55,422 nt of DNA, from the NCBI GenBank assembly GCA_022601345.1, contig JAJACU010000002.1, positions 1 to 55,422 of the forward strand, read 5' to 3'. Source of the DNA: Chlamydiota bacterium. Its GTDB lineage: Bacteria > Chlamydiota > Chlamydiia > Chlamydiales > JAAZZY01. A program made the position numbers and the translations under genes. The notes below the pieces were generated by a model. The model made no database searches. It was not told the DNA's origin and was given only the letters and a program-made list of their open reading frames with translations. Shown piece after piece: positions 6,881 through 16,053 of the stretch. Every line of letters starts with the position of its first letter. Positions within the stretch are counted from its first letter, which is position 1.

Positions 6881-7732
6881 CTAGTCTTTAACTGCTGTAA
6901 TAAGCCCTACAAGAAGTTCTCTGTCTTCAAAAGCCTTGGCTTGTATATTCCAGCTATCGTGCGCATAGTTACACGTTTCTTGATCAAATCTCTCAATTAT
7001 CTGGTTTTGTTTTGCATCAATAGTAATAAGATCTTGTTGAGTCAGCTTTGCAATGAGGCCCGTTAAATCGTTAATAGCAACGTCAGAAAACCCTGCTAGC
7101 AGTACAGTTTGGTGGTATTCTGAAAAAGTTGTGAGATGGAATGGCACACCATCCATTTCCATCATGGCACTGATATCTTCAGTATAATTTGGGCTGCGAT
7201 GTAGCCAATCGAGAATGACGAGTTGTCCACCTTTTTTAAGCACCCGAAAGATTTCTCGAAAATAATTTTGTTTGTGCTCCAGGGGTACATGTAGAATCGA
7301 TTCTTTACTTGTAACAATGTCAAAGCTGTTATCAGGAAACTGTTGGAGGCTAAGTGGGTCTTCCATTACAGCAAAGTAAGCGGAGCCCTTTAGAGAATCT
7401 TTGGAATTTGTTTGGAGTTTATCAAGAGCTTCTTGACTTCTACGAATCATGGAGGTTTCAGGGTCAATTCCTACAACAGAGACATTATAGTTTTTGGCTA
7501 AATGTAAGGCAGGGCCTCCTACACCGCATCCGATATCAAGAATTCTTTTTTTCTCCAGATCGATACCTTGAAACATCTGCTCAACCATTTTTGAGCCGCC
7601 TTGTGAAAGGTACCCCTGGCCATAGACAATTTCTACTAAATCAACAAAGTCTGTATCATAGCCGTTATCAGCATAGGCTGGCAGTAGAGCTATTAGAAGA
7701 GCTGCAAGAGTTGCTTTCAATAGTTGGTGCAC
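6881..7732 (-). CDS. Exported SAM methyltransferase, phosphoethanolamine N-methyltransferase-like
   Basis: This 283-residue class I methyltransferase has an N-terminal signal peptide: a positive start, a leucine/alanine core (residues 7-18) and an AYA cleavage site before D22. The SAM motif DIGCGVGG lies at 66-73 and an acidic strand end GIDP at 88-91. From memory the mature part aligns well with Plasmodium phosphoethanolamine methyltransferase. It keeps the YxSxGG segment at 41-46, a tyrosine near the start (Y25), and the histidine in SKESILH (H148), which match that enzyme's catalytic Tyr and His. PMT enzymes methylate phosphoethanolamine to phosphocholine. The start is GTG with AAAGGA upstream. 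The signal peptide is unusual because the family is cytosolic. Substrate assignment is inference. Confidence 0.8.
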   Translation of the reverse strand: MHQLLKATLAALLIALLPAYADNGYDTDFVDLVEIVYGQGYLSQGGSKMVEQMFQGIDLEKKRILDIGCGVGGPALHLAKNYNVSVVGIDPETSMIRRSQEALDKLQTNSKDSLKGSAYFAVMEDPLSLQQFPDNSFDIVTSKESILHVPLEHKQNYFREIFRVLKKGGQLVILDWLHRSPNYTEDISAMMEMDGVPFHLTTFSEYHQTVLLAGFSDVAINDLTGLIAKLTQQDLITIDAKQNQIIERFDQETCNYAHDSWNIQAKAFEDRELLVGLITAVKD

Positions 7733-7888
7733 GAGTGTGTCCTTTTTTTAGAAATAAAAAGGACACTATAAAAGAATGAAAGATTTAAAGGGCTAGATCT
7801 TCTTGAATTTTTGCTTAACAGTTTTGCAATATGCAATAAACTTAGCCAGCCTTTTAGCATTGGCCTTATAAAAAGAATGTTAGACCTA

Positions 7889-8209
7889 CTAAAGTTGCGA
7901 AGTTATGTAATGATTTGGTAAGAAATCAAGTTTTATTGCGTAAAAGCACTTAGATGGCAGCAGAGGTTTTAAATAAGAATTTATTTTTTCTAGAAGGTTG
8001 GTCATAAATTGACTATTGCGATGAGGCTTTTTTAATATGGACACCTCAATTAACATGTTTTCGTGCAAGAAATCACTAGTTGGATAAGCTCGGCATTTAC
8101 ATGCACCGGCAGAAGCGTCTAGAGTCTTAATTGCTTTTTCTACGCAGTGAAAGATTTCGTTTGTGTTGATTTTTAGATTGTTACTATATTTTAAGTCTAG
8201 CTGTGGCAT
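7889..8209 (-). CDS. CHMI-like tautomerase
   Basis: This 106-residue protein resembles 5-carboxymethyl-2-hydroxymuconate isomerase. It begins MPQLDLKYSNNL like typical CHMI proteins. Proline 2 would become the catalytic N-terminal base after Met removal, as in the tautomerase superfamily. The second half follows the family pattern of a long helix with R...L.......L. The ATG has a strong GGAGAG site upstream. No homoprotocatechuate degradation genes are visible nearby, so its true substrate is unclear. It sits between the two exported enzymes. Confidence 0.65.
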   Translation of the reverse strand: MPQLDLKYSNNLKINTNEIFHCVEKAIKTLDASAGACKCRAYPTSDFLHENMLIEVSILKKPHRNSQFMTNLLEKINSYLKPLLPSKCFYAIKLDFLPNHYITSQL

Positions 8210-8285
8210 TAATTCTCTCCATAAAAATATTTACTTTCTATTTATAGCAAACAATAAAGCTTTATTTGTAGGACTTATAAGGTTT

Positions 8286-8301
8286 AATTTACGTGTAAAT
8301 T
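8286..8301. promoter_or_regulatory. Inverted repeat in divergent intergenic region
   Basis: AATTTAC and GTAAATT form a perfect 7-bp dyad around a GT centre. It lies between the divergent tautomerase and nucleotidyltransferase genes and could be a regulator site. No regulator gene is adjacent. Confidence 0.3.
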
Positions 8302-8364
8302 CAAAAAATAATAATAATTCAAGTCGATAATAGCATCCGCAGGGTAGATAGAAACAACGATTTA

Positions 8365-8373
8365 TGTTATAAT
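8365..8373 (+). promoter_or_regulatory. Extended -10 promoter
   Basis: TGT directly precedes a consensus TATAAT (8368-8373), the extended -10 pattern. It lies 22 bp before the start of the exported nucleotidyltransferase gene. No good -35 box is visible, as expected for this promoter class. Confidence 0.5.
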
Positions 8374-8395
8374 GTTTCTCTTTTTTTGAGGATGT

Positions 8396-9148
8396 ATGTT
8401 TAAGTTTTTATTTAACTCTTATGTAGCATTATTTGGATCGTTGTTTTTTTCTTCTGCTTTGATCGCGGTACCCTTGAACGATTCTTTTGAGATGAAAAAA
8501 TTAAGTGGAAAAACAGTGGGTTATTACTCGGGCTCTTTCGATCCCATTCATCTGGGTCACCAATATGTTATTGAGAATGTTCTTGGGAAAGGATATGTAG
8601 ATTATGTATTGATATACCCAGCTCCTGGAGGAGATCATTTCAAAAGTCGAAGTGAGCTTGCTCTTAGACAGAAAATGATAGCAAGTCTTTATCAAGATAA
8701 TCCACAAGTTCTTTTCACTCATTGGTCTCCAAAACAGTTACAAGACAATTTCTCTCAAGTTGAGGCAGAGGTAGTGGGAATTATTGGCTCAGATATCGTG
8801 ACAGAAAAATTGATGGGACCTGACGCAGCTACCAATGAAAAATATAGCAAAGTTTTTATGAGAGGCATTCCTCTTAAAGAGAACCATTTCTATGACACTG
8901 TTGGGGCAGTGAAGGCACTTAAAGCGGATTCTTTTATAGTTGCTTTGAGAGGAAATGTAGATTTATCTTATTTAGGTGGAAAAATCTATGATAGACCTAT
9001 TCGAGGCTTTATTTTTTCAGAAGATATGTCATCAACAAAGGTGAGAGAAGCGGTTCGTTGTGGGGGAGATGTTAAGCAGATGGTATCTTTACCTGTTCAA
9101 CAGATAATTGAGCAAGAAGGTGTATATTGTAACTTTGATGCAGAATAG
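8396..9148 (+). CDS. Exported NadD-like nucleotidyltransferase
   Basis: This 250-residue protein has an N-terminal hydrophobic signal segment (about residues 3-24, ending SSALIA). An intact nucleotidyltransferase fold follows: GSFDPIHLGH at 46-55 binds the nucleotide triphosphate, and SSTKVR at about 212-217 is the second signature, followed by the typical LPVQQIIEQEGVY helix. The closest common family is nicotinate-mononucleotide adenylyltransferase (NadD), which makes deamido-NAD. The gene has its own extended -10 promoter and a GAGGA site. A signal peptide on this family is odd, because both ATP and NAD precursors are normally cytosolic. The real substrate may differ, for example a phosphocholine-type or host-derived compound; that is speculation. 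Confidence 0.8.
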   Translation: MFKFLFNSYVALFGSLFFSSALIAVPLNDSFEMKKLSGKTVGYYSGSFDPIHLGHQYVIENVLGKGYVDYVLIYPAPGGDHFKSRSELALRQKMIASLYQDNPQVLFTHWSPKQLQDNFSQVEAEVVGIIGSDIVTEKLMGPDAATNEKYSKVFMRGIPLKENHFYDTVGAVKALKADSFIVALRGNVDLSYLGGKIYDRPIRGFIFSEDMSSTKVREAVRCGGDVKQMVSLPVQQIIEQEGVYCNFDAE

Positions 9149-9235
9149 CCGTCCATATTTGAATTTACAGTATCAAATAGAATGGATACTTGACACTGAA
9201 GGTGTTAGTTTTGAACAGTTACCTTTATAAATAGA

Positions 9236-9829
9236 TTAATCTAGAAATGGCTTGAGAATGGTATGAGCTGTAGCTTTCATTTTGCTTCTTTCTTCATCCC
9301 ATTTTTTAGCAATCTCACTTTGTGAGCTATTAGGATTGATCTCTAAATACCTGCGAATAAAATTTAAGTAGGCCCACTCTTTTTTGAGAGGGGATTTTTG
9401 ATTTTTGCGCTCTAGATACTCTTTTTGCCAGAACTGTGCAAACTCTAGATAGGTAGGAGGGTTAGCTGCATACCAACGCTCGTTAATCCAATCTAAGCCA
9501 TAAACTGTAAAATAAAAGTGAGAACCAATTAGCCTTTTAAAAAATGCTCTTGCGGCAGCATCGTTTTTATAACTGCCATGCAAAATAAGAGTGTCGGGTG
9601 AAAGAGGATAAGAAATTCCTTTCTTTGCGCAAGACTCTTTTGGAAAAGCTGGGGTTGTTAGAACCTTGCCCTCTTTTAAAAATGTAATGATTCTTTGAAT
9701 GTTTTCAGCCTTTTTCCCTTTTTCAGGAAGAAGTAACATTCTACATACCTCTTTGACTTCAGAAACAAAAAGGTAGTGCAAGCAATCATTTAAAGTATTT
9801 AATTTGTTTTCAGGTAAAAGCTTTTCCAT
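9236..9829 (-). CDS. SAP/HeH-like N-terminal domain protein
   Basis: This 197-residue protein has a possible SAP-like helix-hairpin at residues 15-55 (LHYLFVSEVKEVCRMLLLPEKGKKAENIQRII), a nucleic-acid-binding fold. A conserved-looking central part follows with LILHGSYKNDAAARAFFKRLIGSHFYFT, then a helical C-terminal part ending in EIAKKWDEERS. I recall SAP-linked domains of unknown function (DUF6434-type) with a similar layout, but this is not firm. No signal peptide. It stands alone between convergent and divergent neighbours. Confidence 0.6.
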   Translation of the reverse strand: MEKLLPENKLNTLNDCLHYLFVSEVKEVCRMLLLPEKGKKAENIQRIITFLKEGKVLTTPAFPKESCAKKGISYPLSPDTLILHGSYKNDAAARAFFKRLIGSHFYFTVYGLDWINERWYAANPPTYLEFAQFWQKEYLERKNQKSPLKKEWAYLNFIRRYLEINPNSSQSEIAKKWDEERSKMKATAHTILKPFLD

Positions 9830-10041
9830 TTGCTATCCTTATCTTAAGGAATTTTCTACTTTGAGAACTAACATTTCAGTAAAGCATACATAAATAAGGT
9901 TTTCTTTTCTAGAAATAGGCAAACCTTTGGCTTATTTGGAATAGTTTTCTTTGAAGCTATAGGATTTGTAAGAGTAAAAAGTAGACGTTAAGAAAAAAAT
10001 TTGATATTAAATGATCTAGTTTTTAAAAAAAAAATAGTGCT

Positions 10042-12096
10042 ATGGATTTAAAAAATAGAATCGTCATCATTTTTTACACAGTTCTTTTGTTGTTATTATC
10101 TTCACAGCTCCAATCAGATAGTGGAACATGGAATATAGGAAACGGCGATTGGGCAAGTAATGCAAGCTGGACCTCGACCCCAAATCCCTTTCCTGCTGCA
10201 GGTGATACAGCAACTTTTGACAATCGTCTGGGTGACACTATAGTAACGGTTAATTTACCAAATGGGCCCGTTGAAACGTTGTCAATTACAGGAGGCTCTT
10301 TTTTATATTTCAGTTTTGCTGGAAATACCCTTACCCCAACTAATATCAATATTTCTGGAGATGCTGAAGCTACATTTGGTCTAACGCAAAATGTTTTACT
10401 TGGAGGAATTTTAACAACTTCTGGAACTTCTGAAACTACGCTTTCAGGTGATCAAACACTAACTTCTGCAGCTCTTAATGGAAACTCTGCTACATCTTTA
10501 ATTGGGACTCTCACATGTCCTGGAGGAGTTACAATTAATGATACTGCGTCACTGGCTGGAGCGGGAACAATTGAGGGTAGTGTAACTAACAACGCCACTC
10601 TTTTGGCGCGTGACGAATTTGCTTCAACCAGTCTTCCTACTACAATCAATATTACCGGTAACTATATACAATCTGCTCAAGGAACTTATAACCTTGCCAT
10701 ACAAGGTGATGCTGTTACAAGTCTGCTTGACATTACAGGAACTGCAAATCTAGCAGGGACTGTTGATTTAAACCCTTTAGCTGGAATTTATACAGAGGGG
10801 ACGACTTATACAATTTTGTCAGCCAATGGAGGGGTTACAGGCGCATTCACAAGTCTTGTTGAATCTCATGATCTGTCTTTTTCATTAACAACCAACGCTA
10901 ACAATGTTATCCTCACAATACTAGGAGGGGCGATTATTACCCCTACTAGCTCTCTTTCACCCAATGCTCAAAATGTCAATAACTATCTTTTGGGTAATGC
11001 AAATGTTCAAGGGCCTGCACGCGAGCTAGTACAAACTTTGTTGCAGGTGCCAGCTGGACTATTTAACGATGCTTTGTTGCAACTCAGTCCGATTCAATAT
11101 GGAGCCTTTACCCTTGTAAGTTTTCAAAATAATATTCACGTAGCAGACATCTTATCTCGAAGAAATAACTATTCTTTTTGTGACTGCTACAAAAATAAAG
11201 GAAGTCTCAAGAGGCCTGGTCAAAGACCCATTAATTACAACCTTGAGAACTATAGACAAATGTGGGTTGAGCCTATTGGTTACTACTACCATCAGAAGCC
11301 TTATAAGAGACAAAGAGGCTTTGATAACTACACATACGGGGTCTCTTATGGAATGGAGTTTCCAGTCCCAGATCTACTTACTTTGTTTGGAGCCCTTGGG
11401 TACACACACTCCAATATTGTTTGGTATCCTGTATTTGGAGATGCCCGTACAAATTCGGTATATCTAGGTTTTGGGCCTAGTGTGGCTGTAAAGGATGCTT
11501 TTGCTTCTTTATTGGTTCAAGGAAATGTTGACTTTATCAACTCTACTCGAAAAATTCACTTTCCAGGGATTAATGCGAGTACTAGCAGCTCTCATAATAG
11601 TTACAATCTTTTATGTCGACTCCATGCGGGGTATAGGCCGTATCTAAATCCTTATCAAACAATGTTCTTTCAGACTGAAGTCCAGCTAAACTACATAAAC
11701 TTTTTTGAGGAAGCCTATAGGGAAATTGGGGCAGGGAATGCTAATCTCGAAGTTAATCACAAGCATTCTGTTTACCTACAGCCTAATGCTAAAGTTAAGC
11801 TTATTAAAGAGTTTTACAGCCAAAATTTTTGTTTTACTCCCAATATTTTTATGGGTTGGCTTGCCAATATCCCAATAACCTCTGGCAGATATCGCGCCCA
11901 TATGTACAACATAATAACAGGATCTAGCAACTTCACTGTAACGACTTACCATGACTATATTAATCAGCTTACTTTTGGTGGAGAATTCTCTATGAATCAA
12001 TGTAAAAACTTTCTATTTACAGTGGGCTATGAAGGGAGCGTTTTCGATCAGCTGAATGTTCAAGCTGTAAGAATAAGGTTTGAGTGGGCTTTTTAA
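10042..12096 (+). CDS. Autotransporter-like outer membrane protein
   Basis: This 684-residue surface protein is predicted to be exported by its own C-terminal barrel. An N-terminal signal peptide (residues 1-25, leucine-rich core) is followed by a WxxGNGDWxxxxxW...PxxGDTATF module typical of autotransporter passengers. A Gly/Thr/Ser/Asn-rich beta-helix-like passenger follows to about residue 300. From about 390 to the end alternating amphipathic strands form the autotransporter beta-domain, closing with RIRFEWAF, an aromatic C-terminus suited to BAM recognition. It lacks the repeated GGAI and FxxN motifs of chlamydial Pmp proteins, so it is not a classical Pmp. Probable role: adhesion or surface variation. 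Confidence 0.82.
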   Translation: MDLKNRIVIIFYTVLLLLLSSQLQSDSGTWNIGNGDWASNASWTSTPNPFPAAGDTATFDNRLGDTIVTVNLPNGPVETLSITGGSFLYFSFAGNTLTPTNINISGDAEATFGLTQNVLLGGILTTSGTSETTLSGDQTLTSAALNGNSATSLIGTLTCPGGVTINDTASLAGAGTIEGSVTNNATLLARDEFASTSLPTTINITGNYIQSAQGTYNLAIQGDAVTSLLDITGTANLAGTVDLNPLAGIYTEGTTYTILSANGGVTGAFTSLVESHDLSFSLTTNANNVILTILGGAIITPTSSLSPNAQNVNNYLLGNANVQGPARELVQTLLQVPAGLFNDALLQLSPIQYGAFTLVSFQNNIHVADILSRRNNYSFCDCYKNKGSLKRPGQRPINYNLENYRQMWVEPIGYYYHQKPYKRQRGFDNYTYGVSYGMEFPVPDLLTLFGALGYTHSNIVWYPVFGDARTNSVYLGFGPSVAVKDAFASLLVQGNVDFINSTRKIHFPGINASTSSSHNSYNLLCRLHAGYRPYLNPYQTMFFQTEVQLNYINFFEEAYREIGAGNANLEVNHKHSVYLQPNAKVKLIKEFYSQNFCFTPNIFMGWLANIPITSGRYRAHMYNIITGSSNFTVTTYHDYINQLTFGGEFSMNQCKNFLFTVGYEGSVFDQLNVQAVRIRFEWAF

Positions 12097-12143
12097 GCTC
12101 CTATCTTTTAGCTTTGAGCGGTCATTAGAAACTTTTGGATAAA

Positions 12144-13466
12144 TTATCCTGAAACTTCTTTAAGTTTGGGAAGCTTAGATTTTACGCTTCTACTAGCCAG
12201 GTATAAAATAGCAATGAAAAGAGCAAAGAGCGTTAAAAGATAAGGTTTTGCTGCTTGTAATGATCCAAATGCAATGATGAGTGACTGGACAATAAATAAT
12301 GAACTCGACTTGATAATGGGCATCGCAATCATTTCAGTAACAACTTTTTTCTGAAAGCGTACTTGTTGAGGAAGGTAGAGATATAAAATTTGAATTACAG
12401 GGAAAAACAAACAGCTTGTCGTTGAAATTAAAATAGATTTACTAATGGATTGCCCAAATAATAACCCTATATCTTTTGTATTAAACAGCGTGAAAAATGC
12501 TACAGCACCTAAGGCTGAGGCTGCTACTCCATATTTAAGAGCTCTATTGATACCTTGATTAACTAAAACCTTAGTTCCTAAAACAAGCCAAACTAGCGTA
12601 AAGAGTACGGTAAGGCTTCCTGAAATTGCTGAAAATTTTCCTAAATAACTTATATAGGCAGTAGAACTAGAGGCGAATTGAGGTCTTAGTTCAGATTGAA
12701 AAATTACATGAGTAAAGCTTCCAGCTGCCAATGCTCCAACTAACAAGTAAGCACTGCTGAGTATGGGAAAATGAAAAGATTTGTTGTGCTCTAATTGTAA
12801 AGGTTCATTGTCAGTTAGTTTTGTGTGATATTTTTTGAAGGTGAAAGCCGCAGCTAATATTAAAAAAAGAGCGATGGTGACTGCAAATGCAAAATGTGAG
12901 GGAAGACTCCAATTGGTGGTTATGAGAATAGGGCTAAGCAATAATTTTACAAAGCTACTAACAAGCCATAATATACAAGCTAGGGGTATATATAGCTTGA
13001 AAGCTTCATTTCTTGACGTCACTTGATTGACAAATCCCCAGATAAGTAAAGATAAAAAACTGTAGCTCATGAGGTTTGTTAGAGAGTGAAATAGAAAGAG
13101 GGCCTTGTGTGAGGCAATAGCTCTAAAGGGCAAAGGTAGGCTTTTTTCTAAAAAAAGACTCAAGGTTTGGAAAGAAAAGAGATCTTGGATGAGTACGCAC
13201 GTGAGTGAAAATGCCATGGCTAGAGTAAAGTAAATCAAACTTCTTTGGAATATTTTTTCGAACGCAATTTTTCTTGAGACTATGAGAATGATAATTGTAA
13301 GAAATAAAGTTGGATAAATAGAAATGGCTTTTATTATTGGAAAACAAGAAGCTGAGAGCTTGGTGCTCATTTGTATATCGCTTGCATAACGCAATATAAA
13401 ACTACTTGCAGTTAATAAAAATGAGAGCACTGAAGTTATTAAAATAGTTTTTTTTACTTTATTCAT
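12144..13466 (-). CDS. Polytopic membrane transporter, possibly NTT (nucleotide transporter) family
   Basis: This 440-residue protein has about 11-12 hydrophobic helices spread along its whole length. The C-terminal segment with FPVIQILYLYLPQQVRF followed by TEMIAMPIIKSS resembles the NTT (ADP/ATP translocase) pattern in which a short helix precedes a lysine/serine-containing loop. The general spacing also fits TLC-type carriers used by chlamydiae to import nucleotides, but the match is diverged. A generic MFS carrier is the alternative. It is monocistronic and convergent with the autotransporter gene. Confidence 0.6.
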   Translation of the reverse strand: MNKVKKTILITSVLSFLLTASSFILRYASDIQMSTKLSASCFPIIKAISIYPTLFLTIIILIVSRKIAFEKIFQRSLIYFTLAMAFSLTCVLIQDLFSFQTLSLFLEKSLPLPFRAIASHKALFLFHSLTNLMSYSFLSLLIWGFVNQVTSRNEAFKLYIPLACILWLVSSFVKLLLSPILITTNWSLPSHFAFAVTIALFLILAAAFTFKKYHTKLTDNEPLQLEHNKSFHFPILSSAYLLVGALAAGSFTHVIFQSELRPQFASSSTAYISYLGKFSAISGSLTVLFTLVWLVLGTKVLVNQGINRALKYGVAASALGAVAFFTLFNTKDIGLLFGQSISKSILISTTSCLFFPVIQILYLYLPQQVRFQKKVVTEMIAMPIIKSSSLFIVQSLIIAFGSLQAAKPYLLTLFALFIAILYLASRSVKSKLPKLKEVSG

Positions 13467-13522
13467 TTCTGTTTACTTGCCTATAATTAGGTTTTTATTT
13501 CAGAGATTATAGGAGATTTACT

Positions 13523-14164
13523 ATGCAAACGCAAGTATTTTGGAATGAAGTAGGGTCAAAAAAAGACTTTGAAGACCCCTTATTTTATGAGAAGTTAAAG
13601 CCTTATGTATGTAGGTCTTCTAAAATTATGGAGTATGGCTGTGGCTATGGAAGACTTCTAAAAATTTTAAAAGATCATGGCTATGAAAATCTTTCAGGTT
13701 ATGACTTTGCTCCTAAAATGATAGCAAGAGGAAAAAAGGCTAATCCTGATTTGGATCTAAATTTAGTAGAATCTAGTGGTGAGACTCCGCTTTTGGATAA
13801 CGAATGTGATCTTGCGATAATGTCAACGATTCTCTGTTGCACGGTTGAGTGGGAGAGTCAAGTTAAAATTGTTGAAGAAATGCGCCGCATTTTAAAACCG
13901 GGTGGAGCCTTGTATCTTGCAGATTTTCTGGTGAGTGATCAGCCTAGATATAAAGAAAAATACGAAGAGGGCTTTGAGAAATTTAATCAATGGGGGTTAT
14001 ACACCACCAATGAAGATATTACTGTTAGACATCATACCACACGATGGATTATGGATTTGCTGAAAAATTTTAATATTCAGTGGTTTGAGCAAATAGATTT
14101 TAAAACCATGAATAACAACCCCGCTAGAACTTTTCATTGTATTGCAACAAATATGGATAAATAG
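13523..14164 (+). CDS. Class I SAM-dependent methyltransferase
   Basis: This 213-residue protein has the SAM motif MEYGCGYGRLL at about residues 37-47, a GYDFAPKMI acidic loop (59-67) and the late motif RRILKPGGALYLADF. It is a soluble methyltransferase without signal peptide, close to the UbiE/Methyltransf_11 group; the substrate is not readable. The downstream tag gene starts one base after its stop codon, so the two are translationally coupled. Confidence 0.85.
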   Translation: MQTQVFWNEVGSKKDFEDPLFYEKLKPYVCRSSKIMEYGCGYGRLLKILKDHGYENLSGYDFAPKMIARGKKANPDLDLNLVESSGETPLLDNECDLAIMSTILCCTVEWESQVKIVEEMRRILKPGGALYLADFLVSDQPRYKEKYEEGFEKFNQWGLYTTNEDITVRHHTTRWIMDLLKNFNIQWFEQIDFKTMNNNPARTFHCIATNMDK

Positions 14165-14165
14165 C

Positions 14166-14747
14166 ATGAGCTTAGTAGATCAAAAAAAACGGTGTTTTGG
14201 TAGCCATAACAAAGTTTATGCAAGCTACCATGACTCTGAATGGGGTGTTCCAGTGCATGATGATAGGCATTTATTCGAAATGCTTATATTGGAAGGCGCG
14301 CAAGCAGGTCTTAGTTGGGAGACGGTGCTAAAAAGGCGTGAAGACTATAGACAAGCTTTTTACAATTTTGATGTAAAAAAAGTGGCTAAAATGAGTGACA
14401 AACAGCTTGATGATCTTATTGAAAATGGTAAAATTATTAAGAATAGGTTGAAGATTTACTCTACCCGTTTGAACGCTCAGGTTTTCTTGAAAATCCAAGA
14501 AGAATTTGGATCTTTTGACCGCTACTTGTGGAGGTATGTCGATGGAAAGCCTCTTCAAAACCATTGGAAAAATTTTGATGAAGTTCCAGTAAGTACTCAA
14601 GAGAGTGATCAGCTGTCAAAAGATTTGAAGAAAAGAGGTATGAAGTTTGTGGGTTCTACAATTATATATGCCTATATGCAAGCAGTAGGGCTTGTAGATG
14701 ATCATTTGTCGGACTGCTGGCGATGCCACTCTCACAGTTCAGAATAG
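14166..14747 (+). CDS. tag: DNA-3-methyladenine glycosylase I
   Basis: This 193-residue enzyme excises 3-methyladenine from alkylated DNA (base excision repair). Family hallmarks are visible: RCFGSHNKVYASYHDSEWG at the start, LFEMLILEGAQAGLSWETVL with its glutamate, and a C-terminal zinc site CWRCH. I chose the ATG two bases after the upstream methyltransferase stop. An earlier in-frame ATG lies inside that gene. Its 3' end overlaps the convergent ankyrin gene by 16 bp. Confidence 0.93.
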   Translation: MSLVDQKKRCFGSHNKVYASYHDSEWGVPVHDDRHLFEMLILEGAQAGLSWETVLKRREDYRQAFYNFDVKKVAKMSDKQLDDLIENGKIIKNRLKIYSTRLNAQVFLKIQEEFGSFDRYLWRYVDGKPLQNHWKNFDEVPVSTQESDQLSKDLKKRGMKFVGSTIIYAYMQAVGLVDDHLSDCWRCHSHSSE

Positions 14748-15979
14748 TTACTTGTGAATTGATCAAACCTTTTCATAAGAAAACTTACAATATTCTTTGC
14801 ACTGGCAGTAAAATTCTTCCACTCTATTTGAGACTGTTTACCTATCTGACTTGATTGGAACACAAAAGGTGCGCTAGAGCTCCATTCATTAAAATGCTTT
14901 TGAAAAAAATGTGACGGGAAAACAGAGAAATACTGATTAGTTACAAGAGCTGTTTGAAGGCCATTTACAAGTATATTTTTTAAACTATCGTATGAATTAA
15001 GTTTTCCAAAGTTAGCAACATTTTGGATGCTTTTTATAGCCAGTTGACTTGTTTTGGCTAACAAAAAAGTGCTCAAAACAAGCTTTGAGACAGTAAACTG
15101 TTCGGCAAATATACAGAGAGCAATTGCTGTAGTTTTTTTATTAAAAAAACTTTCCTTATTTTGTATTGCTAATGCAACTTGAGAAGCGGGCTTTAGATAT
15201 GAGGAGATTTGAGATAGCGTAGGGTAATTATCAAAAAAACCATTATGTTGAAGTAAGTCTGCTATAAAAGATGCTAGAAGTGGCAAAAGAGTTTGATACT
15301 GGGTTTCTAAAACACTTAATGGGTTGATGGATTGAGATTCATGGTTTAAAAGATCAAGAGGCGTTGTTCCAAAACAATCCTCATCAGTTACGCTAGCGCC
15401 GCATCTTAGTAAGGCTAGTAAGATCTCTTTATTGGGGTTAAGCGCTGCGTAGTGGAGTGGAGTTCGTCCCCATTGATCAGTAGAGCATATAGAGAAATTG
15501 TGAAAATCTAGAAGATCGATCGTCTCAACAGAGTTTCCAATAGCCGCAAAATGCATGCAAGTGAGCCCTTTTATGGGGTTGAGATCGAAAATATATTTGC
15601 TGCTGTTTAAGAAAGAATAGATTACGTCTATTTTTTCTGTAAGAATACATTCATGAATTAAGCTTTTTCGAGCAGCTTCTATTGAGCACAATCTGCTTTG
15701 CTTTTTGATGTCTTGAGCTGATTGGCTTATTTTTGAATTTGAGGAGAAGTTGAAGTTTTTACAGTTAACTCTAAAAAGCTTTTGCAAAGATGCACGCTCT
15801 TTTTGAATGAAGATATAGTCTAAGGCGTGTAAATGGTTATGATCTCTTTGGAAAATAGAGTTATTTATTTTGATGCCTTGATCAGTGGGTTCAATATCAT
15901 TGCTGCCGGGAGTAAAATCGCTGGATTTTTGAATGTTTAGGGATATTTGCCTAGGTAAGCTTAATTTAGTTGAGAACAT
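14732..15979 (-). CDS. Ankyrin-repeat protein
   Basis: This 415-residue protein has about three ankyrin repeats between residues 130 and 215. The clearest are GLTCMHFAAIGNSVETIDLL and WGRTPLHYAALNPNKEILLA, followed by FGTTPLDLL. The N-terminal 100 residues are polar and serine-rich. The C-terminal half is helical with moderately hydrophobic stretches. Ankyrin proteins in amoeba-associated bacteria commonly bind host proteins, so a secreted effector is plausible, but no Sec signal is present and a type III signal cannot be judged by eye. Confidence 0.85.
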   Translation of the reverse strand: MFSTKLSLPRQISLNIQKSSDFTPGSNDIEPTDQGIKINNSIFQRDHNHLHALDYIFIQKERASLQKLFRVNCKNFNFSSNSKISQSAQDIKKQSRLCSIEAARKSLIHECILTEKIDVIYSFLNSSKYIFDLNPIKGLTCMHFAAIGNSVETIDLLDFHNFSICSTDQWGRTPLHYAALNPNKEILLALLRCGASVTDEDCFGTTPLDLLNHESQSINPLSVLETQYQTLLPLLASFIADLLQHNGFFDNYPTLSQISSYLKPASQVALAIQNKESFFNKKTTAIALCIFAEQFTVSKLVLSTFLLAKTSQLAIKSIQNVANFGKLNSYDSLKNILVNGLQTALVTNQYFSVFPSHFFQKHFNEWSSSAPFVFQSSQIGKQSQIEWKNFTASAKNIVSFLMKRFDQFTSNYSEL

Positions 15980-16053
15980 ATTTTGTAGAAAGATTGTTTA
16001 TTTAGTGCCAAACAGAATAAACTTACAAAAATATCTACATCAACTAGAAAAAG

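Noticed and set aside
7354-7779. 141-codon plus-strand open frame opposite the exported methyltransferase
   Set aside because: The minus-strand frame carries full methyltransferase motifs and a signal peptide; this one is a shadow.
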